Assembly: GCA_963693305.1 (NCBI GenBank)
Contig: OY855903.1
Location: 52,475,150-52,539,149, forward strand
Direction: 5' to 3'
DNA length: 64,000 bases
Source: Meandrina meandrites
Taxonomy: Eukaryota; Cnidaria; Anthozoa; Scleractinia; Meandrinidae
The translations under genes and the position numbers were made by a program. The notes under the pieces are model-generated. The model made no database searches, had not been told where the DNA came from, and saw only the letters and a list, made by a program, of their open reading frames with translations. Of the stretch, positions 44,408 to 56,212 are shown one piece after another (positions within the stretch are counted from its first letter, which is position 1; the number at the start of each line of letters is the position of its first letter).

Positions 44408-46889
44408 GTTTACCACTGATGAACAATCATACAAGCATGCTGTTGCATTTGAAAGACTAAGCAAGAAGTTACTCTGTGCAGAATTCGCTTTACGATTCCT
44501 CTACCGCTGCCGCGATGAAGATGTACATCCAAAATTTACCCGCTGGAAGAACCTCAAGAACAAGGATGAGAAAACAAAACATCGGTGCTACAGAAGAATC
44601 CTTTTCGATGAAATCAGTCACAAAACCAATCTCATCAAGCAGTTAAAGAACGACATCCTTCCTGCTGAACATAATTTATCACAGATACCTTGGATGAAAA
44701 GAATGATCATCAAACACGCTATCCAAAATTACGTCAAACGAGAAGAAAAGAAGATCCGGCAACGACACGAAAAGAAGTTTCAATATTTACTTTCCGAAAA
44801 ACATCGGAGAAATGGAACCCAACCAAACCCGAACAAGCTTGTACTCAACCTAACTGAAGTGGAACTTTCCAACGAGCAATACTCTGCTCTCCAGTTTGGA
44901 TTGAAACACGGCATTGCGACATCCCCTCGTGAGTCAGATTTGTTTGCCTCGGCTGAATCCGTCTGGGAACAGTTGACTCGTAACAACTTGTTGAGGAACA
45001 ATTTCCACTCAATCGAACGCGCCAAGAACACCATTCGAGCCTTGACTTTTAATATCCTGGATTTTGACCACAAACGCATATCTCTAGACAACAAACGCAT
45101 CAAAATCATTAAAGATCTGCAAGCCACCACCGTGATTTTGAAGCCAGATAAAGGAGAAGGTGTAGTCCTAATCTCTAAAGACGACTACATGAAATCAATG
45201 AATGACCTGTTTTCTGATCGTAGAAAATTCAAACCCATCAGGAAAGATCCAACCCACACCCGTCTCAACTCCATCCAACGATATCTCCGAACCCTCGTAA
45301 ATCGTGGTGAACTAGACAAAGACACGTACAAGACAATTCGCCCCCAGAACGCCAAACCTGCACGTGCACATGGCCTTCCGAAGATCCATAAAGCGTACGA
45401 TCGCTTGCCAAAGTTCCGCCCTATAATTGACACCACGGGTACCACACACTACTCCGTGGGGAAATACATCAGCGAGCTCCTGCAACCACTAACACAGAAC
45501 GAATTCACTTTAAAGGACTCTTTTGATGCTGCCAGTCGTATTAAACTAATACCTTCAGAATTGTTTGACCAAGGCTACAAATTCGTATCCTTTGACGTCG
45601 AATCCCTCTTCACAAATGTCCCCCTACAACGGACACTCGAGATTATCGTAGATAGAATCTACAACAAGAAACTAATCGACACAAATCTCAAGAAATCCAC
45701 GCTCCGTAAGTTAATTCGCGATACCTGCACTAAAACTGCGTTTTCCTGCAACAACCAGCTGTATGAACAAATCGACGGTGTCAGCATGGGTGGCTCACTA
45801 GGCCCAGTGTTAGCCAACATCATTATGACGGAGTTTGAACAAACAATCGTCAAACAACTCATTAATCGAGGACTTATCACCTTCTATTGTAGATATGTTG
45901 ACGACACACTACTCTTGATAAAACCTGACACAATCAACATCATTCTAGACTTTTTCCACAAGTTTGACAAGAACATCCGCTTTACTTATGATCTCTTTGA
46001 AAACACCACTCCGCATTTTCTGGATATCAACATTTTAACCAACGGCATCGGAATCTACCGTAAGGACACCTTTACAGGTCAATACACAAACTTTGATAGT
46101 TTCGTTCCATGGCGTCAGAAAATTTCTTGGATTAAAGCCCCAGTTAACCGCATTCATAGTATCTGCTCCCCTAATCTGCTCAAATCGGAACTAAAACGAC
46201 TTAAAACGATCATATCCTGGAACAATTTCCCCTCACGCATTGCAAACACGCTAATTCGACGGTTCTCGTACGATGCCCTGAATAAGATCCATAGAGCAGG
46301 AAACAAAGACAAGGAAGACTCCATAACCATCTGGCTTTCTGTTCCATACATCGGAGACAAAACATCGCAACTCTTAAGATCCTTCAAGAGAAAGCTTCGC
46401 AGATGCCTTGCAAACCCTAACATCGAGATAAAAGTACGCGAGAAAACAACGAAATTATGTTTCTACACCAACAACAAAGATCAAGTTCCACCATTGAGTA
46501 AATCACACGTTGTTTACAAATTCAATTGCCCTGGTTGCCAATCAGCGTACATCGGCAAAACAGACAGAACTCTTTTCGTCCGAACACATGAACACGCTAT
46601 CTCTGACAAAGAGAGCGCAATTTACAAACACCTGCGAACTTGTGATCATTTAATTTTCATCCGTAACTTGTGTAATTTACCGGATACTTTAAATACTGAC
46701 ATTGTTTCACCTCCTGTTAGTTATGACAAAGAATATTTCACCCAAGTTGTCCGTGACAATACAACAATACTTGACTATGACAATAATTGGAATCTTCTCC
46801 TATACAAAGAGGCTTATTTCATCAAACGCCTATCACCTTCTCTCAACAATGGACTGAAATCCAGCAGAGAACTCCATCTATTCTCCTGA
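44408..46889 (+). CDS. Penelope-like retroelement protein (RT plus GIY-YIG)
   Basis: Open frame of 827 codons. The first ATG is at 44694, but the 95 codons before it (with FERLSKKLLCAEFALRFLYR) look coding, so the true start is upstream, non-ATG or lost. The reverse transcriptase has the Penelope-type blocks FVSFDVESLFTNVPL, DGVSMGGSLGPVLANI and YVDDTLLLI (catalytic Asp pair near 45898). Near the C-terminus CPGCQSAYIGKT, FVRTHEH and a later C-H pair form the GIY-YIG endonuclease with its putative zinc-binding residues. The frame has no stop or frameshift, so the copy may have been active recently. Such elements copy RNA into nicked DNA. It is not a cellular gene. Confidence 0.93.
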
Positions 46890-47051
46890 GTAAACCCACA
46901 GTATTTAAGATCTAGCTTGTATGTAAATTTCCTTAGTCTGATGATGGTATAGCTCATACCGAAATATAACAGTTTATTTTCCAAGATCATCTTTTGTTGT
47001 CAAAATTATTGTGGCACTATGAACTTTTTCGGATTATCCTTCGTCCTTTAT
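46890..47051 (+). mobile_element. 3' untranslated tail of the Penelope-like element
   Basis: Contains GATGATGGTATAGCTCATAC and ends about GTCCTTTATG at 47051, as judged from the match with the minus-strand fragment at 11824-12375. The palindromic GGTATAGCTCATACC inside both copies could be a structural element. Confidence 0.6.
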
Positions 47052-47067
47052 GTTACCACTGTATGCT

Positions 47068-47256
47068 CAGTGGCCTGGCCTTTGAATGGTAGCGAGTGTG
47101 GAGTTGACCTTGGTTTGATACAGACCTCGCTGCTTTTGTTTTGTAAATCAAGTTGTTCTGATGCTAACTAGTTTGCAGAGAGGTCTGTATCAGTGCAAGT
47201 TCACCCCCAGACTCGCTACCATACAAGCGCCAGGTCAATGAACAGACAACTGCAGA
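47068..47256. mobile_element. MITE, short relative of 32417-32861
   Basis: Left: CTTTGAATGGTAGCGAGTGT. Right, inverted: CTCGCTACCATACAAGCGCC and GAACAGACAACTGCAG. The inter-arm core is only about 40 bp. It lies immediately right of the Penelope-like tail. Confidence 0.65.
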
Positions 47257-47598
47257 TGTAAATTTCTCTACCGCGGTATAGAAATGGATGATGTAGTTTA
47301 TTACAGCAGTTAACTATATCTACAATAATTACAAAATCTACTCTTTTATCCCAGGATGGTCGAAAGATCTTAAATATGTTTACAAAATTAAAAATTTTAT
47401 TTTTAAAACTTTTTAAAACAATGAAAATTAATTTTTGACACGGAAAAAATTAACCACTAGCTGTAAAAAAGCCAAAATATTAGCCGTTAATCTTAAAAGC
47501 CACCACTCCATTGAGACCCTGCGATTTTATGATGTCAAAAGGTTTAATGAGCAGAGTTATAGCTCTGTACGTGCGTTTTAAATCTCGGTTCATTCCCT

Positions 47599-47691
47599 AG
47601 GCTCGATTTCCGCCGTCCTCTCGTGTTCGGTCTTTCCTCCCCGAGAAGGAGCGCGGGCTCATTCCCCGAACAGCGGCTGGTAATCGAGCCT
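47599..47691. mobile_element. small inverted-repeat element
   Basis: AGGCTCGATTTCCGCCG on the left and CGGCTGGTAATCGAGCCT on the right are inverted, with CCCCGAACAGCG and TTCGGTCTTTCCTCCCCGAG inside. The surrounding 47257-48666 (gene C 3' flank) has no gene. 47990-48080 shares ACGGATACGTGTGGGCGG with 58150-58200, probably a degraded DNA-element end. Confidence 0.5.
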
Positions 47692-48666
47692 GTACATGCC
47701 CTTGCCGTTCTCGCGAAACAACAGCGTCAAAAGACCAAGTTCTGCGTATTTTGGACAACGTGAACCACGACGGCTAATTTTTTGCTTTCTATTTGAGATT
47801 GAACGTTCGCTTGACATATTCGTCTGGAGCTAGTTCTGAAACCGATAAATACCCTGAATACATCTGTATGATGGCGAGATTCTCGAGTAAAATATAAATT
47901 CATTTTTCACTTGGCGTTTTCCTCGGCGTCGCTGTCGTGATTGCTGAAGCTCCCTAAGAATGGATACACGACGGCGAGCGAAAACGATGCGTGAGGACGC
48001 CAATTTATTTAAAAAAAAAGGGAAAAATAAAAGTGCGTTTTCAAATGGAAACGGATACGTGTGGGCGGGTAATCGCTCGCTGGTAACTTTTCTCAGTAAG
48101 ACACTACCTCTCTGAAACCTCTATTTTCATTCGCCCGCTGTAAACACTACCTCTATTGTTATTCAGGGATAGGAGCATTGTTATAGCCTGTTATGTATTG
48201 TTTTAGGAACCAATGAAATAACTCGTTCCGAGAGGTAGTGGGCGACCCACTTTTCTCCGAGAGGAGCTCTCTATTGAACTAAGCCCCATTCCTAAGACAA
48301 GTTGGTAAACCTATCGAACAGAAAAATTTTGGTTGTCACTTGATTGCCCGTCCGCACCTATGAACGCCCATAAAAGGGCTGGGCCCTTGATTTGGAGTCC
48401 TGCACATGCAGTATTTGCGCAAAAGTATTTTCGGCTCGTTGACAGTTACTTGTCGTAGAAGTTTGTAAGAACACTGCACTACTTCAGATTAATTACGCTG
48501 AAAAAAATGATCTGATTATATTGCATCTTGAAGCCCTCCAGACCCCGGACTGAATTTAGCAAAGGGCTCTGAATTGTATTTTTCTTTATCTGTGCTTTTG
48601 TCAATTTATGAGTAATGAATTTTTTAAATGTTTTTGTTTATCAGTCAGAAACGTTGTCTTGTGCAG

Positions 48667-49802
48667 TTATGTCTGAACAAGACGAGCGAAGCATCCATTG
48701 CTGTTTTGAAGCAAAACTTGAGGTTTATCAAACTCAACCACTCGTCCCTGCTCCATAACCAACACTTTATCATAGTCCATGATGGTGTTCAGTCGATGAG
48801 CGATGGTTACTACTGTGGAATCTTTAAATCTGCTGCGTATAACTTCTTGAATCCGTCTGTCTGTCTTGAAATCCACATTAGCAGTGGCTTCATCCAGGAT
48901 GATGATCTTGCTCCTTTGTAGCAGCGCACGCGCTAAACAGAACAATTGGCGCTCCCCAACACTGAAGTTGCTTCCAGACTCTCTCAGCTTGTACTCTAGC
49001 TGGCCAGGTAATTGTTGTACCAGGGTCTTCAACTGAACATCTTCCAAAGCACGCCACAGGTCATGATCTTGATACAAAGAGAAAGGGTCCAGGTTCTTCC
49101 TGAGGCTACCGCTAAAGAGGACAGGATCCTGAGTTATTACTGCCATAGACCTGCGGGACGCCTGTAGATTTAGATCCTTGATGTTCACTCCATCTATGAC
49201 AACCTGTATGATGAAAGAAGAAACGTGAATTGAAGAACTCTAAAATAAATGAGGGATGCCCACATGGGAGCCAGACGCTCTCATGATTTCTTTTCCTCCA
49301 TGTCTTGACTGTGTTGTTAACTCACTGATCACGTCTCCTCCTAAGGAGGCCGGTTTCCATTAATAGTATCTATACTTAATACTGCGAGTCAGTAAACGAG
49401 CAATTATGCATGCGTTCCCTTTGCTTACTGAATAAGTGAGGTATAATTTATAAAAGATTAAAAATTGAGCAAAGAGTGAGGAATAAAGTTGTTTTAAAGA
49501 CGTCCTAGTTCTGGTGATAATTGCAAGACTAAGTGATGTAGTAAATATTCTGAAACATATTGTTACGACAGGAACAAACAGGATTAAGATAAGGATGACG
49601 GATTGCCAAACATACATTTATATTGAGAACATCACTAAACAGTCGATCGAGCAGAATACGTGACTGTAAGTGTATTTTTGTATAAGTATAGAGGAAGCCT
49701 TTGATAGCGTCCACAGAAACATCGTGTTAAGAATATCAGCACGATATTGATCAGCACGGTGAAGGCATGGTATGAATTTAGTATAAGGTCGAGCCTGAGG
49801 TT

Positions 49803-49888
<86 letters not shown>

Positions 49889-52800
49889 ATCATTACCTCG
49901 CCTTCAGGTTCTGGCATTAGGAACAAAGCCGCCACTAAAGATGATTTCCCAGCTCCCGTGCGACCTGTCACGCCAATGTTTTCCTTATCAGCGATACAGA
50001 TGCTTATGGTGTTCAAAGTTGCTGGCGCTCCTTTCAAATATGCTAATGACAAGTCACGTAATGTCAATGTGCCCGTTGTCGGCCACTCTTCAGGTGGGAG
50101 GGTTTCGGTGCTGTACCCAGGCTCTGGATCGATTTCGGTGTATGAGAACACTCTTTCTACTGAAGTCATGTGATTTTCTGTTTTTGAGGCGACACGAATT
50201 CCATACTGTAACGCTTCCAATGTCTCTACTGCGAAAGTGAGAGACATACCTGCCAAAGCTAACACAAAAATAAAAGATTTCTTTTTAGTTCATATTAGTA
50301 TCTGTAATAAGACTATGTGTTTTCTAATTTAAAAATAAATGGAAATTGGAACGTAGGCAAAGTGTTTTTTTTATCCATTTTATGGTAAATATGTCGCTTA
50401 CTCTTGATTGGTTAGTCTTCCGTTTTGCACGAGGCTGTGTGAACCAGCACTGATGTAACGCATATTTATTTTATAAAAGGAACTGAACGTGGCACACGTG
50501 GCGTTCACGTTCATGTAAACACCAGAGATAGTTTGGGAGAATTGGAAACATTTATGTAATCACGAGCCACAGCCGAAGGCATACATAAGTACTTCCAAAT
50601 TCCCCCAAACTCACTCGACTATGGCAGCGCTAAGAAGTCATTTTCTATCTTCTTTTATAAAATTCATACGTGTGATATCATGACCGTGTTCATACGGCCT
50701 CTGCAAACTTCTAGTTAAACAATCAGACCGTGCATTGTATGGTGATTTTTATGATTACATTTTTCGCAGTTTTTCTTCCATGACATCTCCAAAAAGTAGG
50801 TTGTTGTCCAATGAGAGGGAAAGGAACTGAAAAGAAGTTATCTTGACCTAGGATTTAAAATACATTGTGGCAATTACAGTTAACTATTCACCGAAGTGGA
50901 GGTGACCAGTGGTGGATATTTACAGAGCCATGAAGTGGCGAGGTAACTATCCACCACTGGTAGCCACCGAAACTGTGCTGAATAGATTTTTTTTAGTATA
51001 TACTAAAACAGTGAGATAATATAATCCAAAAAGTATATTCTTACCTCATCTATTCCTGTCAACGATTACAGTTTTCGCGCGTTAGTTGCTCGGAGGTGAA
51101 TAGCGAAGGATAACCGGAGTTTGAGTACTGTTTTAGTATATACTAATTTACATTATACAAACATTATTTCTTGCAATCTTTGCCCTTGGAGGTTACCAAC
51201 ACAAAACGTACATTCATACTTTATTGAACCTCCCCAATGGGGGTTTTCAAGAACATTATCAATCAATCCAAAAACAAAGGAAAAATAAGAAACTGAACCT
51301 GGGTGGTCTCAGTGTATCAGTGTATGAAATGATGACACTCACCTGCACTTTGTGTTGCAAATAATGCTCCAACTGACACAGAAGTCACAAGAAAGTTACT
51401 CAAGAGGTCTCCACGAAAGGCAAGCCAACCTGTACAGGCCTTTAGCAGTATCAGGGCCGCTGTGTTTTTGTCTTGGTATCTTCAAAGAGTAATAAAAACT
51501 TATTTGTTTTAAAATTGTTACGTCGCTTATAAAATATGCATCTGAGAACAAGCCAAAAGCACCATTCCCTCACAGAAACCTCCTACTAGTTACAAAACCT
51601 ATCATTGTAACCTTACTGCTCTTGTAAAAGTTTCTGTGTACGAACCTTCAGTTCTGCAAGACCAGTTTTTAAACATTCTTTAATAACTTGGTTAAAAGCC
51701 CCAAACGAGATAACCATTCCTTTTTTACCCCAAACACCTTGGAAAAAAAGAAAAGCGTATTGCTCAAAGTATACTAACTTGTAAAATTCTTTAAGGAAAT
51801 CGTCTTCCATCTCTGATGAACGAATAATTTCCAATCCTGCCACAGTATCAGCAATAAGGGAATACACTGGACTGCATGTTAGTGCTTCAACTCGCCGTAC
51901 CTCCCGAGAGGATTTCAAATAGTATTTAGCAAGGTAAATAAACAGTACCGTCAACGGAGTGCAAGTGATAAATAGCCACACATTTGCCACTGCTGAAAGT
52001 ATGGTAGCACTGAAAAAGTACAAGCATAATTGAGTGGCAAAGAGAAAATGTCCTGGAAGCATATCGTCCATACACCCGATATCCTTAGAGAAGCGGTTTA
52101 AGATGCGACCAACTGGATTAGTGTCAAAGAATAGGACCGGTGCTTTCATAATCGCTTTTGTCATCTGGTTATGAAGGTTTTCTGAAGCCTTCAAAGCAGT
52201 GAGGTAGAAACAGAATGAGGATATTATCGTAAGCACCAAAGAGACCGTAACAACGGATCCGTACACCACAAGCGTTGTGTAGCTTCTCTGTTGTTCAAAT
52301 GGCATCTCAGTCATCCGTGAAAGCCACCAATAGGGCGCAATCCAGAACACTAAATAAATAAAACCATTGGGTATTATCAAACTTTGACTGCACTGTCGAA
52401 TCGGTTTTCGACGGAAAATTTTAAGTGGAACAATTGAGGGCAAGTAACTCAAATGAACAAAATAACCTAACGACGTTTCTTTTACTTATGGGGTTGTTGG
52501 ATGTGAGATGATCATAATCACCACATGTCTAACTCACGCTCATGTAATAATTTTTAAATAATGCTAAAAAAATTCATTACCAACCTTGAATAATGGAGAA
52601 GAAAACAAAAAGGCTTATTATCAAAACTGCCGGGAGTGCAGCTCTAAAGTACTTCCAGTACAACCACCACTTAACAGTTCCAACCATTCTGTCCTCTTCT
52701 TCTTCTTTCAGATCCAACCTGGCACGGTCTGTTTCAGCGGTACTCTTTGATTTCACGGTCTCGCTATTGAAAACTTCACCTGTAGCAATCTCCTGACCCT

Positions 52801-55800
52801 CGTCATTCGCGCCATTGGAATCTCTCTTTGCTTCAGGCAGAAGAGAAAAAACTCCTTGCGTGTCTTTAGCTACTTGACTATACGCTCCTTGGCACACAAC
52901 AGCGCCATTCCGCATTATAACAATGCTGTCTGTTTGTTTGAGAAACTGTAACTGGTGGGTGACCAGAATACGTATCCGCCCGTCTAAGAACTCTTTGATG
53001 CATCTCTCAAACAGATGTTTGCCGACTTTGGTATCTACTGCGCTGAGTGGATCATCCAATAGGTAGATGTCCGCGTCTGAGTAAATTGCGCGTGCCAGAC
53101 TCACCCGTGCACGCTGACCACCACTTAGGATCACTCCACGTTGTCCAATCTCCGTGAGATCATGTTTTGTAAAGCGAGCTATATCTTTCTGCAAGTCACA
53201 GACTTCGATTACCTTGTTATACCTTTGCACATCGAAATGATTACCAAAAATTATGTTTTCCCGTACAGTACCAGCGTAGACCCACGGCATTTGGGAGACA
53301 AAGGCTATTTTTCCAATACAAGAGATTTTACCGGAAGATACCGGAAGTTCTTTGAGAATACTCATCAGCAAAGATGTTTTGCCGCTCCCAACAGGCCCTG
53401 AAATTCCCACAAGCTGCCCATCAGAATAAGTCAGTGACACATTGTGTAGAGCAGGACGTTCTGACATTTGCCTCCAAACACATGAAACGTTCTCGAGAGA
53501 AACCCGTGGTTGGATGTGCTTCGATGTCTGTTCAAGTTTTCGAACACTAATAAAAGCTGGTTTTCCATTCCTAAAGCTCTCATTTCGAATAAATTGTGGT
53601 CTGCATTTTCTACTTTTGAAGTAAACTCCTAAAGGTGTCGGGTTGTCTTGGTGGTCCGTTTTCCTTGTTAAGATGGATTTCTTTTCTATTAAACGTTGCA
53701 TCCTATTACATGCAACTCTTGCGTCTGAAATACAGCGCAGTGAATCTGCTATAAATATTGTAACCGCCATTTTAATGTTTGATAATGTAGAAATCAGCGT
53801 AAAAGCGTTAAACGACGTCAGCGAGTTTTCTGCAAGAAGAAATGACATGACTGAAATAAATCCTGCAAAAGCGGAGCTGGTGAAGAACAGGGCGTACATA
53901 CCGGACACGAGGAACCCTCGGATGCGAATCAGAGAGATTTCCTTTCTGCGAACGAAAGGAAAATTGTGAAATTACAATCACAATTACCATGCTAACAATA
54001 AAACGTCACTAATAATCACTTTCAGGTCTTAAAAAGCAAAAGCAAAACGTGTTGTAAGTGGTGAGTGGGAATAATTCATGTATTTGTGCCGAAGCAACAT
54101 GTAGCGATGGTTAAGCTTTTAGGTAAGAAGTGTAAGGTAAAAAATGTAAATGTAATTTATTTACACACGTTACACAGAAGAGCTCAGGAGCTCGTTAAGA
54201 CGTGTACGTGCATCCAAGATCGAATTGGAATTTAGAGTGTTGGTTTTGGTGGAGGAAGGAAAACCAGAGAACACGGAGAAAAACCCTCGGAGCAAGGACG
54301 AAAACCAACAACAAACGCATCGGGCCGGAATCTAACCCGGGTCACTGGAAGGATGGCAGACCACAAAAGCTCAATCGCAGACTTACAGATTTACTACCTG
54401 TGTCCAGGATTGAACGCAGGTATTGTTTAACAAGTACTTCATATATGACTGGGTCATTGCCCATTTTCATATAATTTCATATTCTACAGAGTTATGTGTC
54501 ATCGATTGGTTGACGATTCGCTCCACTTAGGCATTTGAGAAATCAAGGCATGATTTTAGCGATTCAATACAGATACCTTCATACTTATAAGCTTGGAATC
54601 CCCTTGACCAATTAAACTTTGAAAGTATCAATCGCATCGAGTAAATACAATATTGATACTAACCCTCGTATATTTGCAACCACATCGCTGAAGTTCCATT
54701 CCCAGGCGTACATTTTCACCACGCGGATTCCTGCAATAATCTCCTTCATCATCTGCAATCGTTCGTCGGTTACTTCAGCTGATTGCTGGCGAACCTTCCC
54801 AGCTTTATGAGCAGCAAAAGATCCATAAGCAACGACGACAAGGAAGAAGGAGGCTCCTATCAAGGCTTGCCATGCGACTAAGTACCACACAAGAGCCATG
54901 GAGGCAACAATATCCAGTAGAGCAAATGAGATCATGTAAATTGGATAGCCCAAGTGCTCGATAGCTTTAGCATCGTTGGAAACAAGATTGATAGTATTTT
55001 CTGAAATGCTCTCTTCTAAGGTATTTCTTTCAAGGTTAAGAATCTGCCGAAAGAAAAGGAAAATGTGTCGCATTGTTTAAGGTCTCAAAAAAATTAACAG
55101 ATTTGATTAAGCTTCTCTTGTTTTTAGCGTTGCAGTGATAACATTCTTACAAACCTGAAAGTATAGGGCGACCTCTTCTGACGATATTGAGTGTGTTTTG
55201 AAATCTAAAGTGTTTTCCTCAATAAGAACGTAGTCACCATAACTACAGACTATGGAGAATTTAACTGTCGGACCACATTTTAGGAGGCAGTGGACCCGAG
55301 GGATTTGGGCCCCAAATTGCAACCTGGGGTCAAATCTTGAACCCTTCTCTACCTGGATTTGTTCTCGGTAGTCACGACATCATCTCCTGGGACACCGCCG
55401 TGGGTAGAAAAGTGGTCCGTCTCCCACCACTTGGTATTCTAAACAAGTGTCTATTCAATTGACTATACTTTGTTTCTTTATTTACAGTTCTCTCAATTAC
55501 TTAAATATAGTGATTGATTGACTGACTGACTGACTGACTGTTTGTTTGTTTGTTTGTTTGTTTGTTTGAAATATAACTGCTTCAAATGATGGATGTCACT
55601 CGAGAACTATGAAAGTATTAATCACTTCCATATATAAAACAGATTAATTTCCCCACCGTGGCATTTGTTACATAAGGAAAGAAAAGCATTACTTACCTTT
55701 TTGTACACAAGCCCAATTATACCAACTTTCAGTCTTAATGCTATCATTTGTATCTTAAACACGGCATGAGTTTGGCATGTAGATCGTGCCACTGCGACCA

Positions 55801-56212
55801 GACAGATACCAACGACAAACTGCAGAGTTTTCATGTAACTTATTTCTGAAACTGTAGAGATGCTTTTCAAGAAGAACCATACGATCAAAGGAAGAACGTT
55901 AAACGTTATCGAATAGAAAGACCTGAAGAACGCCATAGTGATATAGTCTCTGCAGGGAATAACTGTCATCATGGCCTTCCACAGGCGAGGCTTTCTTCGG
56001 TTTTGTTCAGACGATCTTTCTTCCGCCAGCCATTCCCTCTCCAAGTCAGCGACTAACCTTTCTGTTTGGTATGAAGTTTCGACTTCACACAAGTGTTTCT
56101 CTTCCAATGGTTGTTTGCTCCCGAGTTTCAGAATATTACTTATCCAGGAGAACGTCAGTAGCGAGAGGTAACCTGCTTTATGTCTTGAATTACCAAAGGA
56201 AGTGTCCTCCAT
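48667..56212 (-). CDS. ABCC4: ABCC4/MRP4-like ABC transporter, gene C
   Basis: Seven coding exons: 55697-56212, 54664-55043, 52585-53945, 51779-52349, 51343-51479, 49897-50258, 48667-49203 (stop TAA). They join in frame to 1287 aa with the same phases as A and B. NBD1: GPVGSGKTS, LSGGQRARVSLARA, IYLLDDP. NBD2: GRTGAGKSS, FSVGERQLFCLARA, IIILDEATANVD, IAHRLNT. The protein ends early, at ARLVQT, about a dozen residues before A and B. The first intron has a normal GT donor (AAG|GTAAGT). Compact introns (235 bp for intron 3) make this the shortest gene of the array, at 7.5 kb. The linker (EAKRDSNGANDEGQEIATGE) is its own. Expected to be a plasma-membrane exporter like its neighbours. It looks the most diverged of the three. 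Confidence 0.93.
49804..49888. repeat. (ATG)n microsatellite in gene C intron 6
   Basis: About 28 uninterrupted GAT/ATG units, ending about 8 bp from the exon 6 donor (49891-49896). Long Asp, Met and Ser runs read across it are artefacts of the repeat. Confidence 0.95.
50528..50618. mobile_element. palindromic element in gene C intron 5
   Basis: AGTTTGGGAGAATTGGAAAC and ACTTCCAAATTCCCCCAAAC are inverted around ATGTAA/ATACATAAG and a GAGCCACAGCCGAAGGC core. Confidence 0.6.
50875..51135. repeat. TATTCACCGAAGTGGAGG-family repeat, copy in gene C intron 5
   Basis: TATTCACCGAAGTGGAGGTG, then an inverted CTATCCACCACTGG, and further right GCTCGGAGGTGAATAGCG. TTTTAGTATATACTAA occurs twice as a subterminal palindrome. 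Related to 17249-17492, in the same intron of gene A but absent from that of gene B. Confidence 0.5.
54150..54400. repeat. interspersed repeat in gene C intron 2
   Basis: ATCCAAGATCGAATTGGAAT, AGAACACGGAGAAAAACCCT and CGGAGCAAGGACGAAAACCA are characteristic of a repeat type seen widely in cnidarian and fish DNA. ATCTAACCCGGGTCAC, read in reverse, resembles a tRNA B box. It runs directly into the repeat at 54388-54500. Confidence 0.45.
55513..55568. repeat. (TGAC)n(TTTG)n compound microsatellite in gene C intron 1
   Basis: About five TGAC units then seven TTTG units. The rest of intron 1 (55044-55696) has no recognised feature. Confidence 0.9.

Noticed and set aside
48628..48921. Plus-strand ORFs opposite the NBD2 exons (also near 12696, 28889 and 29572)
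   Set aside because: Antisense shadows of highly conserved ABCC exons; they recur in all three copies only because the exons do.
49802..50240. Proteins with long runs of Met, Asp or Ser
   Set aside because: Produced by reading the (ATG)n microsatellite in three frames on both strands next to antisense exon 6.
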